The translations under genes were made by a program, and so were the position numbers. From Bimuria novae-zelandiae CBS 107.79 (lineage: Eukaryota > Ascomycota > Dothideomycetes > Pleosporales > Didymosphaeriaceae), in contig ML976656.1 in assembly GCA_010015655.1 (NCBI GenBank), positions 182,220 through 246,219 of the forward strand: a stretch of 64,000 nt of DNA, in the 5' to 3' direction. The notes under the pieces were generated by a model that saw nothing but the letters and a program-made list of their open reading frames with translations, was not told where the DNA came from and did not search any database. Each line of letters opens with the position of its first letter. Position 1 is the stretch's first letter. Shown in pieces: positions 1 to 12,259 of this stretch.

Positions 1-464
1 CTCTAGCTAGCGCTTAATAAAGTAGTAAGGCTACCTTTAACTAACTAGCTTGTTATAGCGTGTAGCTAGTAAAGAATTAGCTATATCTTTTATAGTAGCG
101 AGCCGGGGCGGAAACCCTCGCGTATCTAGATTAAGTATATACTATATAATTGCCTGCTCCTCTTTTATAGTAAGTCTTATTAAGTTAGGTGCGTAGTTGC
201 GTTAAAAGGTAGTTTTAGCGCGTCTCTATTATAGTGTTCTTTTAGTAACGCTGTAGACTGCTATAGCGCGTGAAATTAAGAGTAGCGCGTCTCTTTTAAT
301 AGCTTAAAGCGCAAGCTATAATTTAGCCTTTTTTAATTTAGGTAGTTTATTGCGTTGTTGAGACATCGCGTTGTAGTAGAACGTTTTAATGGGGTCTTGG
401 CATTTTTGGCCACTCGCTATGCCCGGTCACTCGCTATGCCCGGTCACTCGCTATGCATGTACGT
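1..464 (-). mobile_element. Fot1/pogo-like DNA transposon (FotD), truncated by window start
   Basis: This is the terminal part of a TA-inserting DNA transposon. Its right end reads as an inverted-repeat terminus closing in ..ATGTACGT followed by TA (465-466). The terminus holds three tandem copies of a 17-bp unit built on CACTCGCTATGCCCGGT (about 403-455). The inner sequence aligns by eye with 16961-17180 of the element at 15543-17414, including the stretch that encodes, on the minus strand, the N-terminal helix-turn-helix (HTH) region of a Fot1-type transposase. It is heavily RIPed, with no open frame. The other end lies outside the window. Confidence 0.75.
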
Positions 465-466
465 TA

Positions 467-2439
467 TTCTCGCTATCCTTTTTATTTAATTAAGTATTTA
501 AGCTAATCTTAAATTATCTTTAGATCCCCAGTTTCTTTAATCTTATACTTGTTATCTTTTAAATTTAACTAGATCTTAACTAGAGCGTCTTAGGATGCTA
601 GTTCTAAAAGTAACTTATAAAATATAGAATACATCTTTGTACCTAGTAATATAAGTAATTTAGTTATAATAGGTCCCTTAGTTTTTTATACTTTAAAAGG
701 GCCTACTTAGAGGTAATCTAGTTTTCTACTAGGTCTTTGTATCCTTAGATTTTTTTTATAATAAGAAAATTTTGTCCCCTCTTTTAAGGGTTAGTCCCTT
801 AATCTTTTACTTATTTGCGTTTTTAAATGCTGTAAAAGCCTTTTAAGTAATTTATTTTTATAGAACTTTGTAAAATTTCCTTAATTTTTAAGCTTTATCT
901 TAGACTCTCATAGAAATACTTTCTATATTTTTTAAATCTTAATAAGTAATTAGATTATATCTGTAGTTCGTGTAGTATAGTAGGTACCTTATTATGCCTA
1001 ATCTTGTGCTATTGTAATATACATCGCCCTATACCACGTCGCCATACATCTCCAAAAGGAACGAGTAACGATAGCTATCGTTACAAGGTATAGGATAGTA
1101 TATATAGGCATCGTGACAGTTTATATATACTAGTTATACTATTAATAGTAGCTCTACCTAATTATCCTATTATTTATTAACGTAGAATTATAGGTATTAT
1201 TTTAGGATCTAATTCGTACGTTCCGTTTATCTATTATTCTAGGGGTAGAAACTTGTTAAGAGCTTTCTATTAACACCTAAAGCTACGGTAAAGATATCCT
1301 AGTACTTAGACGTAAAGAGCTTATCTCTATCTATAATAAATTCCTTTAGTAGTCCATGTTCCACAAATACTATATTATTTACCTTATAAGCTAGTTTCTT
1401 TACTATTATAGACTTTTTTATAGGTCTGAACTTAGCTATCTTAGTTAGGTAGTTTACTATTACTATAATAGTGTTACACATTCGCTTTATCCCTAGCTAT
1501 AGCAATGTTAGGAGCTTTACTATAAAATCTATTATTATACTTTACTAGGGCCGTTTAGCTACTTATAGTAATTATAATAGTTTATTAGACTTATATCCTT
1601 TTAGCTTGTTTTTATAGCATACTAAACAGTTACTTATAATCTTAGTTACTATCTACTTAAGTTTATGAATAGTATACTTATTCGCGATCTAACGCGTTGT
1701 TTCTATAATACTAAGGTAACCTTTTTTTTGTAATTTATATAGTTTCCTAATTAAGGCTTTCTTATAACCTAGTTTTATAATAATCTTATATTAGTGATCT
1801 TGGCGCGTTTCGTCGAGTCCTCTATAAAAAAGGTTGTATTCCTTTCGCTGTTTAGTGGTGAGTTAGCTATAATCCTGAAAATCGTGTACTGTCGGTCCTG
1901 TGTACTGTACGCTAGCCATGCAAACCTTAATTTTTAGCTAGTTATATTTAATTATCCTATTATTCCCTGCGCGTAGTACTATATTATATAAATTAGGTTA
2001 ATTTTTTATAAGATTTAGTTTCCTACTTAAGGCGTTTGCTGCACTATTAAGTATTCTAGATTAATAATATATAATACAGTTAAAATTTACTAAGGATTCT
2101 GCCTATTATACTTATTACCTATTAAGCTTCTTAGTTAATATAACGCCAGTAAAGTTTTAATAATTTATTTATATTTCTATCTTAAGCGTGCTCCCGTAAG
2201 TTAAGCTTTTTATTAATTAAAGGCGTCTACTTTCCTTAGTAGTTCCTTATTATAAATGTTATAATTAAATTTTGCTCCTAAGAACTTCCTAGAATAATAG
2301 AACACTAGTTTCTATTTTCCGTCGTCGTACTATTATAAGAGCATTGCTCCTAGTGTGTAGTCTAATATATTTATTTTAATCCTTGTAGGTTTCTCTAGGT
2401 CGTACATTTATAGAAGGGGTGCTAAAAGATAAAGCTTCT
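467..2439 (-). pseudogene. Gypsy II remnant: RNase H, integrase and chromo-like 3' part
   Basis: Read on the minus strand, this is the distal pol region of a Ty3/Gypsy retrotransposon. From right to left it shows an RNase H-like segment (about 2430-2150), then the integrase core (about 1480-1290, a 60-residue stop-free stretch resembling a TIMVIVDRLTKMAKFRP-type core). A C-terminal region with an LKRGDKIFLL-like start follows (about 780-480). Trp and Gln codons are replaced by TAG/TAA throughout. The reading continues beyond the Gypsy I insertion into 9935-10412 and 12260-13515, so these three blocks are one broken element. Its left LTR is not visible; the FotD element abuts at 464. Confidence 0.8.
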
Positions 2440-2600
2440 TATAAGGGGCTGGGTGCTCAAGGAGCCAAAGGTACCAGAAGAATACTTATTAATTCGATAG
2501 AGAGTCCGAAGTTAAGCTTCGGGCGTCGAACTTATATATCTAGGGTTCGCATAACCAAGGGTTAAGGATCTAAGGCAATAACTAGGCGTAGCCTATTATA
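2440..2600 (-). repeat. Gypsy I 3' LTR (161 bp)
   Basis: Direct repeat partner of 9774-9934, the same length with scattered C/T and G/A differences. It contains the shared core CGAAGTTAAGCTTCGGGCG. Confidence 0.92.
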
Positions 2601-2899
2601 TACCTCCCTTCCCTCTATTAAGGGTAAAAAAAAATCTCCGTGTCTTATTTTATTTGTGTAGCTTCGTGGTTATTTTATTGTCTACTTGCGATCCTCTCGC
2701 CGTTATAAACCTCTTACTAGTTCTATTCTCGCGTGTCTAATTTCATGTCCTTGCTATAAGTAGTTATTATAGTAGTGTGTTCGCGCTAGTACGTTTGCTT
2801 ATTATTATATATATAAAATCGCTTCTTACTTAGCCTCTAGACCTTACTCTTTTAAGCTCTTTCTTTTTTCTTAGCTTAACTTTGTGCGCTACAACATCT

Positions 2900-4320
2900 T
2901 GCTTTTAACCTAGTCTTTTTTAACTTCGCGACCTAATTCCCTTTACTATTCTAATAAGATAGCTAGCCTTTTGCGTAATAGCCGCGTAATAAGGACGCCT
3001 AAGCGTCAGAGGCGTGCTACTAACTTTAATAATAAGAGAAAAGAAGGCCTGTCCCTATCGCGATTGCCTAGCTACTAACTTAAGAAGACTAAGCTCTCTT
3101 AAAATAAGGCTACTATATTTAATACTAGCGTAATCCTTCTTAGCTAGCTTATTAAGAAGTTTAGTCCTTTTAAAGCTCGCGAAGTAAGTTCTAGACCTTT
3201 TTCTACGCTTTTTTTACTTCTTTCTACCTTCTAACTTACCTCCTTACTCTTCTAACCTCCTTCCTAGTTCTTTGTCGACCTAGGTGTGCGCACTCGCTAA
3301 CTTAACAAGCTTAGCTCCTAAGGTCTAATCTTGCTACGCGCGATAATTAAGCGCTAGTGTATTAATTACGTTACTTATAGACGCGTCTATTAGTAAGTGC
3401 TAGCGGGCAAGATAGTATCCTGCGAGGAGTGCTATACCTATAAGCTTACTAGCTGCACTGGATAAGTATGCTTTAGTCTAACTTATTTTAGATAACTTTA
3501 GGGTGTGCTCTACTAACTCCTTCCCCTACCTAGATTTAGCCTGCCCTCGACAAAGTTAGCCGCGAAAAGTTTACTAATATTATAGTTATTAGTGCAGGCT
3601 ACCTTGTAAACAAGATTTTAAAGAGTAGCTAGGAATAGAAGGCCTTTTTTACTAACCTTAACGCGTTCTATTCTGCTTATAAGGTTACTATTATTAATTA
3701 CTATACCTCCTTTAAAAGTAAGAATACTACTACTTTAGGTCCTATTACTTCTTTCTTTAAGGCTGTTTAGCTCTTAGAGCGCATCGCTATCGCGGTTAAG
3801 AAGACTTCTAATTTTCTTTAAATTTATGCTGCTAACTTTAAAGTATTCTATTAAGAGTATAAGAACCCTTTTATAAGTTCCTTTTAGATAATAAAGCTAT
3901 CTTCTAAGGCTAACATCGTGTAGCTCTCTAGTAAGTTCGTGGTGGTGGATAAGGGTATTATAATAGATAGTCTTTAGATAATAGACAATATCCTCGCGGG
4001 AGCTAATGTGCCTACTTAAGCCTACTAGGGCTTACGCTAGTGGCTTTAGGCTATTATAATTAGGGAGCGCTTAAGTAAGGAGGATAATGGCTTCCCTAAC
4101 CCTAGTAGTGTGTTAGAGGGCGGAGAAGTGGACCTAAACGTTATTAGGGAGGGTTTTACTATTCCTTTAGTAGCTAAAGATACCTCTTTTGCCTAGTTCC
4201 TCTCTCCTTCTTACTTTAGTTTGCTTCTAAAGCTTACTTCTTTCGTAAGGGTTATCCCTTACTACTATAAGAATTATTTAGTCTCCTTATTATCCTTAGT
4301 AGTTTTAAGGATTTTTTAAG
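2900..4320 (+). pseudogene. Antisense coding-like region in the 3' part of Gypsy I
   Basis: Between the end of pol (about 4750) and the 3' LTR there are 2 kb not used by gag-pol. The plus strand, antisense to the element, reads as long protein-like stretches. One frame runs from about 3549 to 4260 and is interrupted almost only by TAG/TAA of the Gln/Trp type. It includes an acidic part near 4110-4190 with residues such as SSVLEGGEVDLNVIREG. Upstream, in another frame near 3370-3460, is a Cys-containing segment (SCEECYTYKLTSC). I do not recognise a family. A frameshift or intron must separate the two parts if they are one gene. Gypsy III carries an antisense gene in the same relative place. 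Confidence 0.4.
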
Positions 4321-4699
4321 TTGCTTCCTTAAGATTCCTTCTTAACTTCCTTCCCTAATACTTAACTTTATCCCTTAACGATATTATTCCTATCCTTATC
4401 TTAAACACCTTTATCTAGCTAAGTTCCTTAGCTTAGTAAGGCAGGCATCGTAGAACCTCCTTTAGGCCCTAATAGAAGCTAATTTAGGGGATATCGCGAT
4501 AGAATCCTATTAGGAGTTTTCTATTGCAATTTTAATATAGCTTAGTAAACTTCTCCTAATAGTCTAACGTAGTAGCTTAGTTAAGGTTCCCACGAGGTTC
4601 CTAAGTTCTTTAAGAGTAGTTTTCTTATTATACTAGGTATTCTACCCTCTTGCCTTTACGGGACCAGCGTTCTTTACATATATTAACTATATTATACTC

Positions 4700-7600
4700 C
4701 TCTTCCCCCTCTTCTATTATAATTGCTTCGGGCTGGGCGTTATTAGTGGTTTAGCTAGGGAGAGGGTTTAATAAGGCTAACTTTAGCCTATCTACGTAGA
4801 ACCTTAGGTGCATGTTCGGCGGGACGTCTAGTTCTATTATATAAGAGTTTATTACTTTTCTTATAGTAAACTTTTTTTGCTTCTAGTCGAGCTTCTTGCT
4901 TAGACGTTAGTTTTAGAGGTAGTCCCTATACTTTAGCTACACCTTGTCTCCTTCCTTTAAGATTAAAGCGTCTTTATATTAACAATTCCCCAGGCGCTCT
5001 TGTTCTTGTTAGGCTATTATTATTTTTACCTAGGCGAAGTTAAAAACCTCCTTAAACTTCTCTATTATTACCTTCGTAGCCTTTTTTACGTCAGTTCTAA
5101 GCTCTAAGGCTAATCTCCGTGCCCTGAAGTTCTTAACTAGTTTAACGTTCTAGTCGTAGGATAGGAAAAACAGGCTAACTCCCGTTAATATGGCTTCTCG
5201 CCCTTTAATAGCTATCTAGGCTATAGGAAGCTACTTTATCTAATTATCCTATTACTAGTTATAGTACGCCTGGAGGTAGGCTTTAAGGATAGAGTTTATT
5301 TATTCTGTCTGCCCGTCCGTCTCCGGGTGCTTTACTATAAATAGTCTTTAGTCAATACCTGCTTATTTACAGAGTGTAGTCAAAAATTTGCTCACGAATT
5401 GTCCCCCGCGGTCCAATATAATAGAGGAGGGAAAGAAGTAGTCTACTACCTAGTGTTAAAGGAACGCTATCGTGACCGTAAGTATATTAAGATTTAGGAG
5501 ACTAATAAACTTAGGGTCCTTACTAAGTCTATTTATAATTATTATAATATTCGTACAGCCATCGCTCTTAAGTAGGGTAGTAATAAAGTCTATTATAATA
5601 TCCTTCTATCCTTGTTTGGGTAGTAGTAAGGGCTTTAGCAGGCCCTGTTTTGCTTCTCTCTATAGTTTGGTTCTTCTATAGACATCACAGTTCTTGATGT
5701 ACTGCCTCACTTAGTTAGACATCCCCAGGAAGAAGTAGTCTCGAGTGAGGATCTTATAGGTGTTTTCTTATCTTAAGTGTCCTAAAGCTAGGGAACTATG
5801 CGCGACCGCTATTAGCTTCGTCCATAGAGGTTCCGATTCTAGTACCTATCGTCTTAACCTGTAGCGTAGGTACCCTTGGTCATTTATACTACATTCCAAG
5901 ATACTAATAGATAACTTCCACCTGGGTTCGAACTTCCTAAGCCTGTTCTTAACACAGGCCTTTATCTCGCTATACGCACTGTCTTTATCGCGTTCTGCCT
6001 TTTACTATATAGTGTTAAAGTCTAGTTCGCGTTACTTAGCAGGGCTATCGCCTCCTTAAAGGGTTAATGTAGGTAGTTTAGGGCGTGTTAGGTAAGCGAG
6101 TACTAGGTCCTTGTCTACTTTAGTGTAGTTAGGTTCCTCTATAGCGGTGGGTATTTAGGGGATAAAAGACTTTAAGCTATTTTTTCTAGTAGTCTTCTAA
6201 AAAAGCGTAAAGTGCCTTAACTTTAATTTATTATCTCTACTGTCCTTTAGCAGGTCTTAGTCCCTCCGGGAGAGGGCATTCGCCCTAGAGTTTACTAACC
6301 CTAGTCTATATACAAACGTCATGTTAATACGGCTAAGTATGTCTACCTACTAAACGTGTTGTTTGTCTAACCTTTATTTAGTAGCGAAATACGTAAGGTT
6401 TTTATAATTAGTATAGACCGTGAGGTGCTTCACTACTCGATACATATAGTCTTATTTATTTACGCATTTAATAACTGCGAGTATCTCTTTATTATAGATA
6501 GCGTAGTTACATTCTGCTAGGCTATTCTTCGCTAAGAAGTAAGCCACTAGGCGTAGAATCCTATCGTTATTATACTAGGAGAAGTATCCCCCAGTTAACC
6601 AGCCAGAGGCGTCTGCTTCTAGTACTAATTCTCGTTTAGGGTCGAAGTAGGCCAGCGCGGGGTCCGTATAGAACGCCGTCTTTAAGAAGTTAAATGCGTG
6701 CTACTACTCTTATCCTTAGATAAATTCTACTCCTTTACTAGTAAGCTTTATAAGGGGGCTTACTATGCCAGAGAAGTCTTGTATAAATCTCTAATAAAAG
6801 TTCGCGAAGCCCACGAAGCTCTAGACTCCCTTTACTAAAGTTAGTAGCTCCTATTCTTAAATTACTTAGACTTTATCTAGGTCTATGCTTACGCCCTTAT
6901 TAACTTCTATAATAAATCTAAGGTACTTAGTCTTTTTAACGCAGAACTTAGATTTCTTAATATTTAAGTATAGTCCTGCAGCCCCTAACTTCTAGATTAT
7001 AGTACGTACTTTCTCTTTATGGTCTTTTTAGCTGCCACTAGAGAAGATAAGAACGTTATCTATATACGCTAAGTAGTAGTCGTCGAGGTACTCCCTTAGC
7101 ACCTAGTTAATATACCGCTAGAACGTACTTAGCGCGTTGGCTAGGCCGAAAGGAACTACTAGCCACTTATAAAGACTAAATTAGGTTCTAAACACTGTCT
7201 TCTATTCCTCGCCTTTCGCTATCTAAAGCTTATAGAAGGCTTAGATTACGTTAAGTTTACTAAACTATTTAGCCTTCGCGAGGAGCTAAAGGGTCTTGCT
7301 AATTAATAGTAGAAGGTACTAGTCCTTTTTTAAGATAGCGTTTAGGGCTTAATAATTAACGTAAAAGCGTAGTCCTCCGCTAGGTTTCTTAGTAAATAAT
7401 ACTAGGGCGGCGGCGCTAGACTTGCTCACCTAAATAAAGCCTTTATCTAAGTATTTAGTAAGCTTTTTTTAAAGGACGAGCAACTCTTCGCGAGACATAT
7501 TAAATAGAGGGCTATAGGGGATCTCTAGGGTCTCGCCATCTTTTTCCACGAGAGGGATAGAAAGATCCACTCTAGGTCCACAGTACAGGGGGAGCTTGTC

Positions 7601-9700
7601 AGCTTGTTCCCTGCAGAAGATACGCTATAAGTCCTTAAAAGCTTTAAGTAGTAACTTTCGTAGGTTTACCTTTAGCTTGCGGATTAACGCCTTCTGTATG
7701 TCCTTTATTAATACGGAAAACACCTTAGCCCCGTTTCCTAGGCATTAATTACGCTAATCTAGGGCTATAAAGGCTGCAATTAATATCCCTTAGGGCTTTA
7801 TTAATAGTTTCTTACCTTCTTAGTCACGGATACGGGTGCCTAAACTTCTAATCTAGATTAATTTCTTCGCTAGGGCCAGTTTAACCCTATTCTTCTTTAT
7901 TTAGGTTAGGTTAAGGATTAGGTCGTACGACCCGTCGTCGGGTAAGACGTATAGCTATATTAATTCTATATAGCTATTAATATTTACTTTTAATTAGACT
8001 ACTTCGCGTACGAAGAGTCGCATGCCTCTAATACTAATAACCTCTTATAAATAGGGTAGGTTCTTGCGCTGTAGGTGGGCTTTTATTATAAGTTTTTTTA
8101 ATATAAATCTAAAGGTTAAACAACCTAAATTAATTATCGTTGATGTAAACATAATATCATTAATAAGCAAGTATACTATTACTAGTGTTAAGTCTAGCTA
8201 TAGTCTTTAAAAGTTATTAAAACTTATCTTTTACCCTTTTCCTACTTCTGCCTCCTAGCGGCGAATGTTACTAAAAGGACCTAGTTTTCTAAATTAGTAG
8301 AGGCTACATTAAACTCTTTATTAGAGGATCTCTTAGTAGCGGGTGCAGCGGCGCGAACTTGTGCTAGCTTTATTATAAGTAAAAGTTTACACTGCTTTAC
8401 GCGATGTCCCATATCTCTATAATAAAAATAGAAACTATTCTTCTTACGGGTTTCTATTACCTCGCGCGACACCCACGTAGCTTGTTTCTAGGTGTTACTA
8501 GACCTATGTCCCGTGGCTCTATCTATTACTTAGTGTCTTCTATTTTGGCTTCGTCGGCCGGACATCCTTCCAGGGTTAGCTTAGGTGGGTTCCTAATCTA
8601 TTTCGTCTGGCGCCCCGTTTTTGGCAGAAAACTTTAGCAGCTATAATATGTTTCGAAAGAGGTTTTCTTTAACCTTGTTAACCCTCTTCTAGACCCCTTA
8701 TAGGTCCTAATTATTATCTATATTTACTATAATTATTTAGTCCCGTAAGTCCTTGCGGAGGCTCTAAAGGTATAGGTTTTTTAAAACCTCTTAACTATAC
8801 TCCTCGGCTTCTATAGCACAATTATTAAAGTTAAGGTTAAAATTACAAAGCTTCCAGTTCCCTTATTACATTATAAGTAAGCGGTTACGCGCGATTTATT
8901 CCGCTAGGTAGTTACAAAAGTTATAGTCTAGTAGCTCCTAGAGGTTAGCTTTGGTGCACCCTAGGTGGTGGTCTAGGTATGTAATTCCTACTATCGCTAC
9001 ACGTCCTGTTAATTAACTAATAATATATTTAGGTATATTTCTAAGGCAGTCCTTATCCTGTAGGAGCTTATATCGTATTACTATCCTAAAGCGGCGGTAA
9101 TCTTATTATTTGCTGTTAAAGTAGGCTAGGTTAAGGATTTTAGGGCGGTGGCTTCTTCCTTAGTTTAAGATAAGCTCTACTATTAATTTCTCTAGTAGCT
9201 CTATCTATTAGACTGCTTCTAATAGCTAATTTGTACCTTCTGTCTCTTAGGAGTATTATTATGTTATTAGGGGTTCTTAGCGCTCCCTTGCTATTTCTTT
9301 AGTTAGTCCTTTTACTCCTTACGACGGAGTTTAAAGGGTGTCCTAGAGGTTAATAAGTGCTTTAATCTTGCTTAGGAATTACTATATTTTGTTCTTGTTA
9401 ACTCTTAATGCCTAGAGTTTAGTTATAAATAAGGAGGCTATCCTTTTATTTCCCTAGCTATTACTCCTTTATAAGCTAATGGCTCGCTGCGCATAATTAT
9501 TCGCGCTAAAACGTAGACCTTTAGTAGAAGGTCCTGTTCTTATTTCTATAACTTCTTTATTTAGTAAAGATAGTCTTGCTAGCGTTAAGTGTCTGTTAGG
9601 ACTCCTTCTTAATTGCTTGCTAGGGAGGGTTCTATCTCTTTGTAGGTCCAGGCGTCGCCTTCGTAGTATTTATCTACGTAAGTCCTTTAACTTCGTGTGC
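4700..9700 (-). pseudogene. Gypsy I gag-pol (zinc knuckle, RT, RNase H, integrase, C-terminal module)
   Basis: Minus-strand translation gives Gypsy order. The Gag zinc knuckle is at about 8440-8380, with the CX2CX4HX4C pattern reading Y-x2-Y-x4-H-x4-C. The reverse transcriptase active site at about 7075-7040 reads LAYIDNVLIF, so the second catalytic Asp is Asn. RNase H has the ADASGWLTGGY motif near 6620-6585. The integrase zinc-binding remnant is at about 5770-5680, and the core shows DRGGQFVSKFL and KHPETDGQTE (about 5450-5290). A C-terminal DVPPNMHLRFYVDRL-like segment lies near 4830-4790. The protein domains are all present in decayed form. Nearly every break is a Gln/Trp-to-stop change, so the copy is dead by RIP rather than by deletion. 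Confidence 0.85.
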
Positions 9701-9773
9701 TGCTTCGCAGCTTTAGTCTATAGTTATATTAAAATCTACTTATCCCGCGACGGGTAAAAGTAATTAAATTTAA

Positions 9774-9934
9774 TATAAAGGGCTAGGTGCTTAAGGAGCT
9801 AAAGGTGCTAAAAGAATACTTATAAATTTAATAGAGAGTCCGAAGTTAAGCTTCGGGCGTTGAACTTATATATCTGGGGTTCGCATAATCGAGGGTCAAG
9901 GATCCGAGGCAATAACTGGGCGTAGCCCATTATA
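9774..9934 (-). repeat. Gypsy I 5' LTR (161 bp)
   Basis: Partner of 2440-2600. Because pol reads on the minus strand, this right-hand copy is the 5' LTR. The target duplication CTTCT follows at 9935. Confidence 0.92.
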
Positions 9935-10412
9935 CTTCTTACTATTTCTTTTCTTACTTAAATCCTACCTTCTTCTTAGTAATCTCTATTAAGGGTATCG
10001 TTACCTTAAAATAGTCCTTAATAAATGTTTAATAAAAATTAGCAAATCTTAAAAAGGATTAAATATTCTTCACTAACTTAAGTTACAGCTATTTTTATAC
10101 TATAAACACTTTTTTTTTAATCTAATTTAATGCCTTTCCTTAAGATTATAAATTTATGATATTCTGTTTTTATTATATAGAATTTACGCTTATTTAAGTA
10201 AAGGAGTGGTATTCCGTTATCTTAGCTAGCACCTTTTATACGTGCTATATATGCTCCTTTAGCGTACCTCTTAAATATATTAGAATATTGTCTAGATATA
10301 CTGTGCAGAATACATCTAGGTATTCGTGTAATGTCTTATTTCCTACTACCTAAAATATGGCTAGGGTGTTTGTTAGTCTTATAGGCACCATTATAAATTT
10401 AAATAGTTTATA
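9935..10412 (-). pseudogene. Gypsy II remnant: RT palm distal part
   Basis: The minus strand reads the central and distal reverse transcriptase: a TVYLDNILIY-type active site near 10290-10260 (the usual YLDDILIY with Asp to Asn) and an IQSFLRFANFYQTFIKDY connection segment near 10055-10000. It joins 12260-13515 upstream and 467-2439 downstream. The breaks are exactly at the FotB element and at Gypsy I. Confidence 0.85.
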
Positions 10413-12259
10413 ACGTGGTTCACCACCGAGCGGGCCAACCCCACCGAGCGGGCCAACTTTGCTAAATGCAGCCCACCTCTAGCTTATACTATAATGCTAT
10501 TATAACATAATGCGTAATAACCTTATACTAAAAGCGTACTATAGCTTACTATCTAAGCTATAATTAAAGATCGCGATAAGAGCAAAAGACGCGTTATTAT
10601 AGCCTTTAGCATGCCTTAAATAATAGTATAATAACGACGCTAAGGAGCCCTCTCTTAACGCGATCGCAAGCCTAACTTAAAGAAGCTAACTAAGCTAGAG
10701 GAGGAGGCTTTAGTCCGACGTATACTTAAGCTTAACTAGCGAGGAATAGGTGTAACAAGGGATATAGTCTAAGATATAGCTAATAATTTACTTGCTAAGC
10801 GCGGTAGATAGCCTATTAATAAGCACTAGATAGACAGGCTTAAGACGCGTACGCTAAAAATTAAGCTTTAAAGGAGCTATGTATATAATTGTTAGCAAGC
10901 CCTGAACGAAGATCTACGTATTATAACGCCCTAGTTTAAGCTAGTTGCTAATACTAAGGCTAAGTACGGTATCGCTAATAACGACACGTATAACTTCGAC
11001 GAGACAGGCTTTATAATAGGGGTAATACAGGGTTAGATAGTTTTTACAGACTCTAAGAAGCAAAGCAACCTAAAAAAGATTTAACCTAGTAACTATAAGT
11101 AAGTTACTAATATCTAGGGTGTTAGCGCTAAAGGCTAGGCTCTACTACCCTTTTTTATCTTCCTTAGTAAGGTTCTAATTACGTCCTAGTTCTATAATCT
11201 ACCCCGAGACTGGGTTATTAAAGTTAGTCCTAATAGCTAGACGTTAAACAAGCTTAGCCTTGCCTAGCTAAAGCACTTTAATACCTATACTAAGGCGCGT
11301 AGTTTGGGTGCACACTAGCTACTAATTATAGATAGTTACGAGAGCCACTACTCACACGAATTCTATAAATACTATAAGGAATAGAAGATTATTGTTCTCT
11401 GTATGCCTCTACACTTATCACACCTCTTGTAGCCACTTAATGTGGGTTGTTTTTCGCCTTTAAAGCGGGCGTATAGTAATAAGATTAGTAGCTTAGCACG
11501 GTATGGCACTAAGCAGATTAAGAAGGAGGCCTTTCTACTAGCCTTTAAAGTAGCTTTTAAAAAGGTAATAATAAAGGCGAACATTTACGTAGGCTTTAGA
11601 GGCGCTAGATTAGTCCTACACGACCTAGAGGCGGTGTTATTAAGACTTAATGTGGTTCTTTGTACGCTAACTCTACCTAACGCAAAGGACACCCTATGGG
11701 AATTAAAAACACTAAGTAACCTCCGCGAGATAGAGGCTTAGTTAACGCTAGTTTATAAGCGTGTATAAAAGCATAGAGATTCACTAGTTTCTCCGCTTCT
11801 TAGAGCTGTTAAGTAGCTTAACAAAGGTGTTACATTAATAGGGCACGAAATAGTGTTAATGCAATAGAAAATAGTAGGGCTTTATAAGGCAATAGAGATA
11901 GTAATAGAGGTAAAAAGTTAAAAGAGGAAGTATATTTAGGCAGCTAAAACACTTATAGTAAAAGAGGTAGTTAATTTAATAGCTAAAAAGGATAGTAGTA
12001 GGCAAAAGGAGGGTAAAGAGTCTATAAAGAGGGTGCGTGGGCAGAGGCGCTGCGGACGTTGCAGCGAAGCTGGCCACAACGCTCGCACCTGCGTAGTAGA
12101 AATTATAGATGCATCTAATAGCGATAAGTCTAAATAGTATTTCTATGTTCTGCGAATTATAGTAAATTGTAGTGGTGTTGTTGGAGGCGCTTCGCAATAG
12201 ACTAACTTTTAAAAAGTGGCCCGCTTGGTGGGGTTGGCCCGCTCGGTGGTGAACCACGT
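10413..12259 (+). mobile_element. FotB copy 1: Fot1/pogo-like DNA transposon
   Basis: This 1847-bp element has terminal inverted repeats of about 50 bp beginning ACGTGGTTCACCACCGAGCG, with TA on both sides (10411-10412, 12260-12261). Each terminus has two 17-18-bp tandem units around ACCGAGCGGGCCAAC. The plus strand encodes a degraded Fot1-type (DDE_1) transposase: a NFDETGFIIGV motif near 11000, LLIIDSYESHYSHEF near 11325 (the usual DGHxSH-type motif), then GCFSPLKRAYSNKI near 11445-11480. The last third has a 99-codon open stretch (11442-11741). It is inserted in the RT of Gypsy II. Confidence 0.9.

Larger units (their letters stand above)
2440..9934 (-). mobile_element. Gypsy I: full-length Ty3/Gypsy LTR retrotransposon, RIP-degraded
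   Basis: The element is 7495 bp, bounded by two 161-bp direct repeats (2440-2600 and 9774-9934) and flanked by the 5-bp duplication CTTCT (2435-2439, 9935-9939). LTR ends read TATAA..ATTATA, consistent with TG..CA after RIP. A purine run just inside the left LTR (minus strand AGAGGGAAGGGAGGTA) fits the polypurine tract and fixes the minus-strand orientation. The internal region holds gag-pol on the minus strand and an antisense coding-like region next to the 3' LTR. It is inserted in the reverse transcriptase/RNase H part of Gypsy II. Confidence 0.93.

Noticed and set aside
5930..5945. GGTTCGAAC run resembling a tRNA T-loop
   Set aside because: It lies inside Gypsy I Pol and no matching stems for a tRNA cloverleaf could be found around it.
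11376..11584. Minus-strand frames at 11372-11584 and 29101-29430
   Set aside because: These are antisense shadows of the conserved C-terminal part of the FotB transposase, read on the plus strand.
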